Shown piece by piece: positions 27,533 through 36,996 of a DNA stretch of 64,000 nt. Below the pieces are notes generated by a model. The model was not told the origin of the DNA and ran no database searches. It saw only the letters and a program-made list of their open reading frames with translations. Origin of the DNA: SCBR16-9 sp964537975 (lineage in GTDB: Bacteria > Hydrogenedentota > Hydrogenedentia > Hydrogenedentales > SCBR16-9). Location: the NCBI GenBank assembly GCA_964537975.1, contig CAZIDP010000017.1, positions 10,971-74,970 on the forward strand, in the 5' to 3' direction. Position 1 is the first letter of the stretch, and every line of letters begins with the position of its first letter. The position numbers and the translations under genes were made by a program.

Positions 27533-28122
27533 GAACCCGGATTATAGGCAGAACCAACCCGATTGTAAAGCTGTTCAATTTAGGCACACCTTGAAATACA
27601 TAAAAAGTATTATTAATATATTTAGCACGCACTGTTATTTCTTAGATATAGCTATATATTGTAGTTTTTCTTGTCAAGTTCCTACATATTGTGTTTTAGA
27701 TTCCTTGCAAATTATTAATGATCACTGTGAAAAATTGTGATGTCACATCCCGATAAGATGTAGTACCCTGAAAATCGTGCTAAAAATGCAAACTAACAAT
27801 AGGTTCCAGGTACCTCTTTCTTCCAATGACACTCAACTTCATTCATGGTCACATATGGGCCACAGAGCGAAAAAGTGCTTTATCTGTAGCCAAACGAACC
27901 TACATATTGAATACATATCAAAATATTGACTCAATATACCACTACATATTGATTTTTAACACATGAGGTCTAGATTTTCACACTTTATGTAGTGCGCAGC
28001 ACCTGGTTGCTGGATTTATGCGCTGTTGAGTAAGTTTTACCAACAACGACAGTTTCAGACACAAACAATGAACCTGCGGTATTGAAAATTCGTATTAGCA
28101 CGAGAAGTAAGTACAGCGCAAG
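27533..28122. promoter_or_regulatory. Intergenic region with a cluster of ATATTGA boxes
   Basis: ATATTGA occurs at 27904-27910, 27923-27929 and 27946-27952, and inverted (TCAATAT) at 27931-27937. The middle two form a perfect 15-bp palindrome around C27930. CTACATATTG occurs three times, at 27682, 27900 and 27942. The cluster lies 170-220 bp before the pseudopilin-like gene at 28123 and about 450 bp before thyX. A regulator binding array is inferred; no gene is seen in this stretch. Confidence 0.4.
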
Positions 28123-29280
28123 GTGGCCGAAAAAACGATCAATGCCAAAAGAATGAGAAATATGAAAAGCAGTATATTTCAGAAGCTGACCTACAAAGAG
28201 CTTATCGTCATTGTTTTGCTTATTTTTGTGCTCATCATTGTCATAGCACCAGTTTTGTACATAAATCTAAACAAATCGGCCCAAACTCTTTGTGCAAACA
28301 ACCTGAAACAATGGGGCCTTATTATGAGGATGTACAGTTCAGAAAACAGATACTCATTGTACCCATCCGGTATGCGGATTTTTCCCTATCACAATGGAAG
28401 GCCGGTTACCTGGTTGGCCGGTTTAGACTTTTCATTGATTTATGATGATTACATTTATGATATTAATATTTTACGCTGCCCTTTCGACAAACGCCACGAT
28501 GAGGATCCGATCGGTTTGGGTGGATTTAACATACCCAAAAATCTTTCACAGCACATGAACGATCTGGAGGCACTGGCTATAGAACACGACGATCGTACCT
28601 GTTTTAATTTCTATGGCTCTTTACCAATGTCTTATATCTACATACCGAGTATGGTATTTCATCCTGTGCACATGCTGGAACTGGCATTAATTAAAAATGT
28701 TGCGTGGCAGGACGACACTGCGTCCACGATTCGTTCAGCCGAATCATTGGCACCACTGGGATGTGGGCACTTCGACTTGTGGATAGCTGGGGAGTTTCAT
28801 GATTATGTATATTGGAATGCGTCGGATGAAATTATGAGGAGCTATAATGGAATAATCTATGGTATGAAGATATATGATAAGGTAGAGGGTATGTATAAAA
28901 TCAGAAGTCACGATTGCCATTATCACCCAAGAAAATATTCCCCAATGATGATGGATGCCTGGTGGGATACTACCAATCTTCCTGAAACCATGCCCGAAGG
29001 ACTCAATTTCCCTCCACAAAAGCGACATAATACCCACAGGCCTGCTGGTGTAAACGTTCTTTACATGGATGGTGCTGCGCAATTTCATCGATTTGAAAAT
29101 AACAGCCCGGTACCACCCATCGGTTTCCGCGAAAGTTTTGATACCACGTTCCCAGACCATTACCCAAAAAGCTACACCTATCAAATGGAACATATGCAAT
29201 ACGGTTGGGATCAGGAAGCGTTCGATGCCCGATTTGATGAACTGAAATACCTATTGTATTTTATGGGGGGACATGGGTGA
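28123..29280 (+). CDS. Degenerate pseudopilin-like protein with H-X-DG-type end
   Basis: 385 residues from GTG 28123; ATGs at 28153 or 28162 are equally possible starts. A single N-terminal hydrophobic helix follows QKLTYKELIVIVLLIFVLII. The Thr and Glu at pilin positions 2 and 5 are kept, but the cleavage Gly is Lys and Phe1 is Leu, so prepilin peptidase should not process it. Behind the helix is LCANNLKQWGLIMRMYSSEN, nearly identical to the protein at 1049 and to the anti-sigma factor at 40218, and the end has GVNVLYMDGAAQFHRF. It would stay anchored in the inner membrane with a large periplasmic domain. The function is unknown. Confidence 0.8.
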   Translation: MAEKTINAKRMRNMKSSIFQKLTYKELIVIVLLIFVLIIVIAPVLYINLNKSAQTLCANNLKQWGLIMRMYSSENRYSLYPSGMRIFPYHNGRPVTWLAGLDFSLIYDDYIYDINILRCPFDKRHDEDPIGLGGFNIPKNLSQHMNDLEALAIEHDDRTCFNFYGSLPMSYIYIPSMVFHPVHMLELALIKNVAWQDDTASTIRSAESLAPLGCGHFDLWIAGEFHDYVYWNASDEIMRSYNGIIYGMKIYDKVEGMYKIRSHDCHYHPRKYSPMMMDAWWDTTNLPETMPEGLNFPPQKRHNTHRPAGVNVLYMDGAAQFHRFENNSPVPPIGFRESFDTTFPDHYPKSYTYQMEHMQYGWDQEAFDARFDELKYLLYFMGGHG

Positions 29281-29290
29281 TGGTGTATTC

Positions 29291-29327
29291 AAAAAAATAC
29301 CCCAAAACCAACAAAGCGGTAATGGGG
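29291..29327 (-). terminator. Terminator of cydAB
   Basis: On the minus strand CCCCATTACC (29318-29327) pairs with GGTTTTGGGG (29300-29309) with two internal mismatches, and a run of seven T follows (29291-29297). Confidence 0.7.
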
Positions 29328-29354
29328 CAAACACAATAGCAATGGTATAAAAAA

Positions 29355-30371
29355 TCAGTAACTGAATTTTCCGATTTCGACCTTACCACGGAATGTCCAG
29401 TAGATAACCGCTGTATAGCTGATAACTACCGGCATGCCCATCAAGGCAATGATAAGCATGATGCCCAAGGTTTTCTGACTCGATGCGGCATTATAAATGT
29501 CGATGGTATAGGCTGGGTCAAGCGAGGACACCACCATGTTTGGAAAAATGGCAATGCCAAAGAGAAACACGAATGCGGCAATGGAACCCGCACTTGAAAT
29601 GAAGGCCATGCCTGCCTTTCGATAAAACAGACTTCTGGGAATGTTTGCAATGGCTAGCACATTTAAAAACACCACCAGCCAGGCAGCAGGCATATGGGTG
29701 AAGTTGTCGAGGGCCTGCGGTATGTTTGCCAAGGTGTACATGGTAGTGAACAGATACATTACGAGGAACAACCCGAAGCAACTCCAGGCCCAGTGATATA
29801 TTCGTTCCTGCAATTCACCATCCGTCTTGATCAGGAGATAAATGGCACCATGCATGGCAAAGGTGGCCACAACCAACAGCCCAACCAATATCGCATAGGG
29901 ATTCAGGAACATCCAGAAGTTCCCCTGGTAATTACCCTGCGCGTCAATGGCAATACCCTGCATACCATTCCCTACTGCCACTCCAAACAGCAGGGGTGCT
30001 GTCACGCTGGATATACAAAACAAGATATCCCAGCACTTACGCCAGAGTGGGTGCTCCTGCTTACTGCGAAACTCCATTGATACCGCACGAAAAATCAACG
30101 CGCACAGCAGCATCATGAATGGTGTGTAAAAGGTTTGGAAGACCGCGGCATAGGTATTGGGAAAAGCAGCAAACAACGCGCCACCAAAGGTAACCAGCCA
30201 GACTTCGTTTCCATCCCATAACGGTCCAATTGAATTGAGAAACACCCTGCGTTCACGGTCTTTCTTCGCTACCAGGTGCAGAATACCTACCCCCAGATCA
30301 AAGCCGTCAAGGATGGCATATCCGGCAAGCAACACACCTAACAATAGGAACCAGATAATTTCCAGACTCAT
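29355..30371 (-). CDS. cydB: Cytochrome bd ubiquinol oxidase subunit II
   Basis: 338 residues with eight to nine membrane helices, normal length. The start WFLLLGVLLAGYAILDGFDL and the block GPLWDGNEVWLVTFGGALFA are hallmarks of CydB. Together with CydA it forms a quinol oxidase of high oxygen affinity in the inner membrane. It starts four bases after the cydA stop and ends at a terminator. No cydX-like micro-gene is visible between cydB and the terminator. Confidence 0.95.
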   Translation of the reverse strand: MSLEIIWFLLLGVLLAGYAILDGFDLGVGILHLVAKKDRERRVFLNSIGPLWDGNEVWLVTFGGALFAAFPNTYAAVFQTFYTPFMMLLCALIFRAVSMEFRSKQEHPLWRKCWDILFCISSVTAPLLFGVAVGNGMQGIAIDAQGNYQGNFWMFLNPYAILVGLLVVATFAMHGAIYLLIKTDGELQERIYHWAWSCFGLFLVMYLFTTMYTLANIPQALDNFTHMPAAWLVVFLNVLAIANIPRSLFYRKAGMAFISSAGSIAAFVFLFGIAIFPNMVVSSLDPAYTIDIYNAASSQKTLGIMLIIALMGMPVVISYTAVIYWTFRGKVEIGKFSY

Positions 30372-30374
30372 GTG

Positions 30375-31865
30375 TTACACTCCCTTCTCTTCCTGGTCTT
30401 CCTGAATCTCTTCGGAATTTTCCCCTTCATCTGTTTCTGTTAGAGACGGCCCCGCCGGATCGGCATACAGCACAGCGGAATCCAAGAATCCGGTACCATG
30501 TTTATCCGTATGCGACTTGGACAAGTCCATTCCCAACACTTCAGGGATTGGACCATGTTGTATTTTGTCATTCATGACATAAATATAAAGAACCAGAAGT
30601 AACGTATAGATCAGAGAAAACATGATTAGCGACCCAAGCACCTGCCCCCCAGAAACCGAAGGTGAAATGGCATCGCCGGTGCGTAACAGCCCATATACTA
30701 TCCAGGGCTGGCGACCAATTTCAGCGGCTGCCCAACCAAACTGATTGCCAATATATGGTGCTATCACAAAGAAAACGAATATCCACATCAACCAGCGCTT
30801 TTCAAACAGCGTACCCTTATATGAATAATAAGCAGCAAGCAATGTCAGTGCGATGCAAGCCATACCTATCGCAACCATGATGTGGTAAGTCATAAAAGGC
30901 AAAAATACAGGTGGTCTGTCTTCCGGTGGAAAACTGTCCAAAGCTGTTACAGGGGTGCTGAAATCTCCATGGACCAGGAAGCTCAGCATACCTGGTATGG
31001 CAATCCCCATTTTGACCCGTTCTTCCTTTTCACTGGGTATCCCCATGAGATATAGCGGCGCGGGGCCATCCATGGTGGTAAAATGACCTTCGAATGCTGC
31101 CAGTTTGGCAGGCTGGGTCACAGCTACGGTCTGCGCTTGTTTATGACCGGAAAAGAGAATTAATACAGAAGTGATCAGCGCAAACACCAGCGCGATGTTG
31201 AAAGACCGTTTCGCGAAATCCTGGTGTTTTTGCTTCAGGATATACCAGGCACTGATGCTCATCACCACGAACGCCGCCAGGATGAAGCACCCGAGTAACA
31301 CATGATTCAAGCGGTGCATACTGGAAGGATTGAAGACCATCTCCCAGAAATTGGTGATTTCCGCACGTGCATTCTCCCCTTCTCCCACAATGTGAAATCC
31401 AGCCGGTGTCTGTTGCCAAGAATTCGCGACAACAATCCAAACCGCAGAAAAGGTCGCGCCCGAGGCCACCAGAAACGTGGCCAGCAGATGAAAACGGGGA
31501 GAAACACGGTCCCAGCCAAAAACAAGCACCGCCAGGAAACCTGACTCCAGAAAAAACGCGAAAATGCCTTCTGCCGCCAGAGCTGAACCAAAAACATCCC
31601 CTACAAAACGGGAATAGGTAGCCCAGTTCGTGCCAAATTGAAATTCCATGACAATTCCACTGGCAACCCCCAACGCAAACGTAATAGCAAAAATTCGTGT
31701 CCAATACCGAGCCATGACTTCATATATCGGATTCTTGGTAAGATGGTACTTCAGCTCCATCGTGAACATTATCCAACCAAGCCCGATGGTAAGCGGGGGG
31801 AAGAGATAATGAAACATGATGGTGAAAGCAAATTGTATTCGGGCCAACATTTCAACATCGGGCAT
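30375..31865 (-). CDS. cydA: Cytochrome bd ubiquinol oxidase subunit I
   Basis: 496 residues from ATG 31865, which has GGAGG upstream; a start 13 codons earlier lacks one. CydA binds hemes b558, b595 and d and the quinol. Conserved parts: MLARIQFAFTIMFHYLFPP with the heme ligand His, SMHRLNHVLLGCF with the second His, SGHKQAQ, and the quinol-site GRQPWIVYGLLRT. The Q-loop region is short, so this is the short-loop type common outside Proteobacteria. Its role is respiration at low oxygen or oxygen removal, compatible with the oxygen-independent reductase nearby. Confidence 0.95.
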   Translation of the reverse strand: MPDVEMLARIQFAFTIMFHYLFPPLTIGLGWIMFTMELKYHLTKNPIYEVMARYWTRIFAITFALGVASGIVMEFQFGTNWATYSRFVGDVFGSALAAEGIFAFFLESGFLAVLVFGWDRVSPRFHLLATFLVASGATFSAVWIVVANSWQQTPAGFHIVGEGENARAEITNFWEMVFNPSSMHRLNHVLLGCFILAAFVVMSISAWYILKQKHQDFAKRSFNIALVFALITSVLILFSGHKQAQTVAVTQPAKLAAFEGHFTTMDGPAPLYLMGIPSEKEERVKMGIAIPGMLSFLVHGDFSTPVTALDSFPPEDRPPVFLPFMTYHIMVAIGMACIALTLLAAYYSYKGTLFEKRWLMWIFVFFVIAPYIGNQFGWAAAEIGRQPWIVYGLLRTGDAISPSVSGGQVLGSLIMFSLIYTLLLVLYIYVMNDKIQHGPIPEVLGMDLSKSHTDKHGTGFLDSAVLYADPAGPSLTETDEGENSEEIQEDQEEKGV

Positions 31866-32046
31866 GACAAGTTCCTCCACTATGATTAGCACTGTGAAAT
31901 GCACTGTGATTTTTATACGGTATTCACGCTTATAAAATCAATATTTTATTGAATTTTTTATTATTATAATCACGATAATCATACTCAGGATTCTTGTGTA
32001 TAAACTGATGCATTATCCTAATCGTTACAATAACATGGAGAACAAC

Positions 32047-32823
32047 ATGAAAGGTTCTTATAAGGCAGGGCTCATAATTTTAATCATTTCAGTACTTATT
32101 CTGGCAGGATTTATACTCCCCGTTGCAGATTATGTTGAAAAATTACTGATATCAATACAAAAATTTGGGGATTGGAGCGTTTTACTGGTGGGGTTACTCT
32201 TCATCCCTGCATGTGTGTTCTTGGTTCCAGGGTCAATTCTGACCATGAGTACCGGATTCATCGCATCAGTACACTGGCCAGACAATCCGGTTGTGGCAAT
32301 ATTTGTAGCTGTCGGGGCAGTATCTCTGGGCAGTACAATTGGTGCAACATTGGCTTTTCTGCTAGGCCGTACCGTTGCGCGGAATTGGGTTCAGCACCAT
32401 ATCGATTCTAATAAAAAATTCATTGCGTTTGATAAGGCTATTAATATAGGTGGGTTCAGGCTGATGTTGTTAATTCGTATGGCTCCTTTTCTACCATTTA
32501 ATCTATTAAACTATGCACTGGGGCTGACTGGAATCAGCAAAAAAGACTATATATTGGGCTCTTGGCTGGGTATGCTCCCTGCTACATTTTTATTTGTATA
32601 TCTTGGGGCAACAGCACACGAATTGACAGAGTTATTTGTGACCGGTCGTACCCGGACAGCTGCTGAATACACCCTTTTATTACTAGGTTTACTGGCGAGT
32701 ATTTTCATGGTCATACTTGTTTCCAGGCATGCACAGCGTGTCTATAAAGACATAATGGTAAACCAACCCTATGACAGCGTCCCAAATTCGGACAATGCGA
32801 AAAAAAATGACTTTAATCAATAA
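32047..32823 (+). CDS. TVP38/TMEM64 (DedA-like) membrane protein
   Basis: 258 residues from ATG 32047, chosen because GGAG lies six bases upstream. It has five to six helices with the SNARE-associated/VTT domain: VGLLFIPACVFLVPGSILTM, GATLAFLLGRTVARNWV, and IRMAPFLPFNLLNYALGLTG. VTT-domain proteins include flippases or scramblases recycling undecaprenyl phosphate and phospholipids. The short cytoplasmic tail is charged. It is divergent from cydA across about 180 bp. Confidence 0.88.
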   Translation: MKGSYKAGLIILIISVLILAGFILPVADYVEKLLISIQKFGDWSVLLVGLLFIPACVFLVPGSILTMSTGFIASVHWPDNPVVAIFVAVGAVSLGSTIGATLAFLLGRTVARNWVQHHIDSNKKFIAFDKAINIGGFRLMLLIRMAPFLPFNLLNYALGLTGISKKDYILGSWLGMLPATFLFVYLGATAHELTELFVTGRTRTAAEYTLLLLGLLASIFMVILVSRHAQRVYKDIMVNQPYDSVPNSDNAKKNDFNQ

Positions 32824-33092
32824 TTGTTCAAGCATGTATTGAATATCTATATGCACAGACAAATAATAAAGTTGGAACTTTTTTATCGAAACATAGATTA
32901 TAATATTGGAGCAACTCGATTATAAAGGGTGAAATACCCGATTTAAGCTGTAACCACTTGCAAAATGGGCAGTTATGAAGAATTTTGTTAGGGTTTTAAC
33001 TTGCTTTTAATGTGGATTTTTGGTAGTATAAGTCGGCAACGGTTGCCAAAAAATTAACTGTGGCTTAAATTATTTAAGGCTCGGAGAAAAAG

Positions 33093-33647
33093 ATGAGAAA
33101 AAAGCGGATTTGGAGTGTATTGACCTTGTCACTTTGCATGGTGCTTGTTGCAACAGCAATGTCTGGCTGCAAGAGCAAAAAGCAAGAAATTGACCCCGGT
33201 TTCACGGACACAACGGGACCGACAGGCTCCACCACCTATACCGGTACTGGTTCCGGTGATGGATTGCCAGATGTTGATTTGTCACGTTTGCTTTTCGATT
33301 CTGGAAGTCAGTATGGTTTACAGACGGTATATTTTGATTTTGACAGCTCCTCATTACGTCCAGATGCAATGCAAACCTTGCGTGACAATGCTGAAAAAAT
33401 CCGTCAGGTACCGAATGTCATGATTCAACTGGCTGGCCATTGCGATGAGCGCGGCACCCAGGAATACAATCTGGCATTGGGTGAACGTCGTGCTTTGTCA
33501 GTGCGTGAATATATGATTCAATTAGGTGTACCAGCAAACCGGATCGTCACCATTAGCTATGGTAAAGAATTCCCGGCAGTGGATGGTTCAAACGAATCAG
33601 CGTATTCGATGAACCGTCGGGTTGAATTCAACCGGGCACAATATTAA
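33093..33647 (+). CDS. pal: Peptidoglycan-associated lipoprotein Pal
   Basis: 184 residues. The signal peptide ends in a lipobox TAMSG-C (Cys27). A Gly/Thr/Ser-rich linker leads to an OmpA-like domain from ~75: VYFDFDSSSLRPDAMQTLRD, then LAGHCDERGTQEYNLALGER for diaminopimelate binding and NRRVEFNRAQY at the end. It tethers the outer membrane to peptidoglycan. GGAG precedes the ATG. It is followed by the CpoB gene, but no tolQ, tolR, tolA or tolB is seen within the window. Confidence 0.93.
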   Translation: MRKKRIWSVLTLSLCMVLVATAMSGCKSKKQEIDPGFTDTTGPTGSTTYTGTGSGDGLPDVDLSRLLFDSGSQYGLQTVYFDFDSSSLRPDAMQTLRDNAEKIRQVPNVMIQLAGHCDERGTQEYNLALGERRALSVREYMIQLGVPANRIVTISYGKEFPAVDGSNESAYSMNRRVEFNRAQY

Positions 33648-33690
33648 CCGGAATCAGTAAAGATAACCCAAAAATAAAAACCGAGGTATC

Positions 33691-34557
33691 ATGTTGAAGT
33701 TACGGGACACAGGAATAATCACAGCCCTGTCAGTCGGGGTATTGTTGAGCGGATGTGAAACCACCAACAGCCAAATGGAAACAACCGTATACGATATGCA
33801 TCGACGTATCGTTCGGCAGGAACGTGATCTGAACGATGCAGTAACCAAATTGAATGAAACTACAGTCGATCTTTCCAGACGTGTTGAAGACAGCGATCTG
33901 CAAACACGCCGGGTTGCCTCCATGCAAGAAGAAATTCAGGTTAAACTTGACAATCTGGAACGATCATTGGATGGTTTCCGCAATACACTGTACCGTCATT
34001 TCAACTTGAGTGGTGCAGGAACTGGTACGAGGCCGTTATCACCCCCACCTGCATCAGGTGGTGATGTAACGATTGAGCCCCCCGCAATTGCTCCTGCTCA
34101 GCAAAGCACGGCGATGCCCAGCATGGTTGATCCAGTAGAGCAAACCATTGCACCAACAGGTGCAGACGCAGGCACTCCTCGGGAAGATTATGCACGCGCA
34201 CAATCCAGTTATGCCGGTGGTGATTATCAAACCGCATTGCGACAGTTTGATGAATTCCTTCAAAGTTATCCCAATGCCGATGATGAAATGCGGGCCAATG
34301 CCCAGTTCTGGAAAGCCAAAAGTCTCTTGAATGAGAACAATTACCGGGAAGCAATCCAGGAATTTGACAAGCTGCGTGGTCAGTTTGGCATGAGTACGAA
34401 AGTGCCTTTTGCCATACACAATCAAGCGGTGGCTTATTCTAGGATTGGGCAGAATGATGAAGCGATTCGATTAATGCAGTCGGTTATAGATGAATACCCC
34501 ATCTCACCAGCAGCAGACCAGGCCCGGGCAGATATCCGCAGGCTTCAAGGCAATTAA
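33691..34557 (+). CDS. cpoB: Tol-Pal system protein CpoB/YbgF-like lipoprotein
   Basis: 288 residues. The signal peptide ends in LLSG-C, a lipobox, whereas Escherichia coli CpoB is soluble in the periplasm. Residues ~28-110 are a heptad-rich coiled coil (trimerisation). A Pro/Ala linker follows, and TPR units occupy ~165-285: YARAQSSYAGGDYQTALRQF, ANAQFWKAKSLLNENNYREA, and AVAYSRIGQNDEAIRLMQSV. It couples outer membrane constriction to peptidoglycan synthesis. It starts 43 bp after pal, in one transcription unit ending at the terminator at 34632. Confidence 0.9.
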   Translation: MLKLRDTGIITALSVGVLLSGCETTNSQMETTVYDMHRRIVRQERDLNDAVTKLNETTVDLSRRVEDSDLQTRRVASMQEEIQVKLDNLERSLDGFRNTLYRHFNLSGAGTGTRPLSPPPASGGDVTIEPPAIAPAQQSTAMPSMVDPVEQTIAPTGADAGTPREDYARAQSSYAGGDYQTALRQFDEFLQSYPNADDEMRANAQFWKAKSLLNENNYREAIQEFDKLRGQFGMSTKVPFAIHNQAVAYSRIGQNDEAIRLMQSVIDEYPISPAADQARADIRRLQGN

Positions 34558-34631
34558 TCCGGTATATATTATTGGTAATTTATGTATTGTGTGCAACATA
34601 GCTTAGAAATAAAGAATGCCTCAATAAATTA

Positions 34632-34672
34632 AACGGTATGAGTCAAACACGTTGGCTCATACCGTTGTTTTG
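34632..34672 (+). terminator. Terminator of pal-cpoB
   Basis: A long stem, 34632-34648 with 34651-34666, is AACGGTATGAG plus inner TCAA against TTGG and CTCATACCGTT, with one G-T pair. TGTTTTGTTG follows. Confidence 0.85.
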
Positions 34673-34798
34673 TTGTATGTATCCTGAAAACATTTATCGT
34701 TTTACCTATCTTTTTTGTGTTTTCTATATCCTATTTTCCTATTGCAATTTATCCACACATTAATACTGTTCCGAAAATTAGAAATGGGAACCAAGCTT

Positions 34799-35818
34799 AT
34801 GACGAAGTACTACCTTGGCCTCGATGCAGGTGCCACAAAAACATACGCATTGGTGGGCAATGCTGATGGCGAGGTCATTGGTTTTGGCCGTGCAGGAGTT
34901 GGAAATTATGAAGCACTTGGAGTCGATGTTGCACGAACATCCATCAGCACTGCTGTCACAGGCGCTTTACAAGACGCCGATTTGTCACTCACAGATATAA
35001 CCTGCATTGGGATGGGTGTTGCCGGAGCTGACTTGCCAGAAGACTATACCATGCTGGAGCAAGAGATATTTATACCAATGTTCGCAAAAGTTCCCCGGGT
35101 TTTTAGAAATGATTCCATGGCTTGTTTCCGTGGTGGTACACGAAAACCATATGGAATCGTTATTGCCTGTGGTACTGGTTGTGTTTGTGCAGGTATCAAT
35201 CCTGACGGCATAGAAACCCGCGTTGGAGGTATAAATGAAACATTTGGTGATATTGTGAGTGGCACAACCATAGGTTTACGAAGCATTCAATCCGTATTTC
35301 AGGCACGTGATGGTGTTATCCCGCCAACATTATTAACTGATTTAATCGTGTCACGGGCTGAATGTAAGGATGTCAATGAGTTGTTTCTACGAATGTATCG
35401 GAATGAATTATCACAAGAACAACTGGAGCCACTGGCACCATTGGTATTTGAAGCAGCTCGAAATAGGGACACAGAAGCTTGTGACATACTCGAATGGGCA
35501 GGGCGCTTTTTGGGTAATGTCGTGTGTGCTGCTGCAAACCGATTGCATATGTCTGACAGTGCGTTTGATGTCGTCATGGCAGGGAGTGTTTTCAAGGGCG
35601 ATAGTCCGTTACTCAAAGATGCCATGGCATTATCTATCCACCGCCACTGCCCGGATGCGAAACTGGTTATGCCTTTGTATGAGCCGGTCGTTGGTGCACT
35701 CTTGCTTGCCATGGACTCGAAATGTACAATGGACAATTCCTTTTACGAACGAATAAACACCTCTTTATCTCGGTTAAGTACACGTACCAAAATTGTGTTG
35801 AATATGGAGCAGTTATGA
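34799..35818 (+). CDS. BadF/BadG-type ATPase, N-acetylglucosamine kinase-like
   Basis: About 339 residues from ATG 34799; an ATG five codons earlier is also possible. The ASKHA fold is shown by YYLGLDAGATKTYALVGNAD as phosphate loop 1, GMGVAGADLPEDY, RNDSMACFRGG, the ATP site VIACGTGCVCAGINPDG, and VMAGSVFKGDSPLL. Eukaryotic-type GlcNAc kinases and bacterial murein-sugar kinases share this arrangement. Its stop overlaps the next gene by four bases (ATGA). With the downstream UDP-sugar pyrophosphorylase it suggests amino-sugar salvage toward UDP-GlcNAc, although the sugar specificity is not visible. Confidence 0.85.
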   Translation: MTKYYLGLDAGATKTYALVGNADGEVIGFGRAGVGNYEALGVDVARTSISTAVTGALQDADLSLTDITCIGMGVAGADLPEDYTMLEQEIFIPMFAKVPRVFRNDSMACFRGGTRKPYGIVIACGTGCVCAGINPDGIETRVGGINETFGDIVSGTTIGLRSIQSVFQARDGVIPPTLLTDLIVSRAECKDVNELFLRMYRNELSQEQLEPLAPLVFEAARNRDTEACDILEWAGRFLGNVVCAAANRLHMSDSAFDVVMAGSVFKGDSPLLKDAMALSIHRHCPDAKLVMPLYEPVVGALLLAMDSKCTMDNSFYERINTSLSRLSTRTKIVLNMEQL

Positions 35819-36945
35819 GAATTCGAGCAAATCAGATTGTGGGCATAATTATAATCGTTCTGATGCTCTTTGTGTTCGGTGTTTTGTTTCGCAATTTCGA
35901 GACAACCCCTTCACAGGACAATATCGCAGGTCAAATTCCTGGAATGGAGAACGATCCGGATCATCAGCCCAAAATCGAACTGGAAACAACCGAACTGGAC
36001 CTCGGTGTTATTGACAATACTGAACTGACCCGTACCCAGGTTAAGGTATACAATCGGGGAAATGGGCCATTACGCATCACCAAGATACAAACCAGTTGCG
36101 CAGCCTGTACCTTGGGGGGGATTGATTCGGATCGGTCAGTCATTCCACCTGGCGGGGAATCGCATATCGACATCATTGTAATACCGCAAGGGATTCCTGG
36201 ATTCTACTCGGAAAAATACCTTACCGTAATTTCAAACGATCCAGATCGTCCCATGGTGCGAATCAATGTAACCAAACGGGTTAAACCAGAGTTTGAAATT
36301 ACACCAGAGTACCTTGATTTGGGACAAATCCAACGTGGTAGTGAAATGGTGCAAACAATACATTTTCGTCAATTACAAGAAGAAAGAATTGTCATACACC
36401 AACTTGACGGTGTCAGTGATCAGGGACAGACTGATGCTGGAGGCTTACGGTTATCTCTTGAAGAGATACCGGAATCAGAATGGCAAGTACCTGGTAAGGC
36501 AGAATATAACATCCAGGTAATAGTAGAAGCAGATACCCCTCCGGGGCCATTTGAACGGCGTTTTATAATCAATTCAAATGTTAAGCGTTTGCCTCAATTT
36601 CCGTATTATATAAGCGGATTTGTTACTTCGCATTATCAGGTTACTCCTGCTCCCGGTCAACGCATGATGCTGTTTCAAGACGACGATGAAGCTACGATGG
36701 AGACTGGAACTGTCCGGGTCAGTGCTGATTTGCCCATTGATATAACAAGCCTCCAATACGACGAAGGTTTGCTCACGGTACTAATGTTACCCCGGGAAAA
36801 TCCGAGATTGGCAGAAATGCAAGCTAATGCAGCACCCGGGTTGCCCCCCGGTAATCATGACACCTACATAACATTTAATGTGGTGTCAGGAGATGGCATG
36901 ATACAGGAACGGGTAGCTGTACGTATTTACGTACCCACACCATAA
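35815..36945 (+). CDS. DUF1573-type membrane-anchored Ig-like protein
   Basis: 376 residues from ATG 35815, with GGAG six bases upstream and a four-base overlap with the previous stop. One N-terminal anchor helix (IVGIIIIVLMLFVFGVLF) is followed by periplasmic beta-sandwich repeats. The first repeat has TELDLGVIDNTELTRTQVKV and KIQTSCAACTLGG, the classic DUF1573 layout; the second starts EYLDLGQIQRGSEMVQTIHF. Such proteins are abundant in planctomycetes and relatives, with no proven function; binding or scaffolding is assumed. Confidence 0.82.
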   Translation: MRIRANQIVGIIIIVLMLFVFGVLFRNFETTPSQDNIAGQIPGMENDPDHQPKIELETTELDLGVIDNTELTRTQVKVYNRGNGPLRITKIQTSCAACTLGGIDSDRSVIPPGGESHIDIIVIPQGIPGFYSEKYLTVISNDPDRPMVRINVTKRVKPEFEITPEYLDLGQIQRGSEMVQTIHFRQLQEERIVIHQLDGVSDQGQTDAGGLRLSLEEIPESEWQVPGKAEYNIQVIVEADTPPGPFERRFIINSNVKRLPQFPYYISGFVTSHYQVTPAPGQRMMLFQDDDEATMETGTVRVSADLPIDITSLQYDEGLLTVLMLPRENPRLAEMQANAAPGLPPGNHDTYITFNVVSGDGMIQERVAVRIYVPTP

Positions 36946-36996
36946 ATTTTGATGGAACAATTTAAATTTAAAGTAGAAAGTGAAAGTTAATATTAT

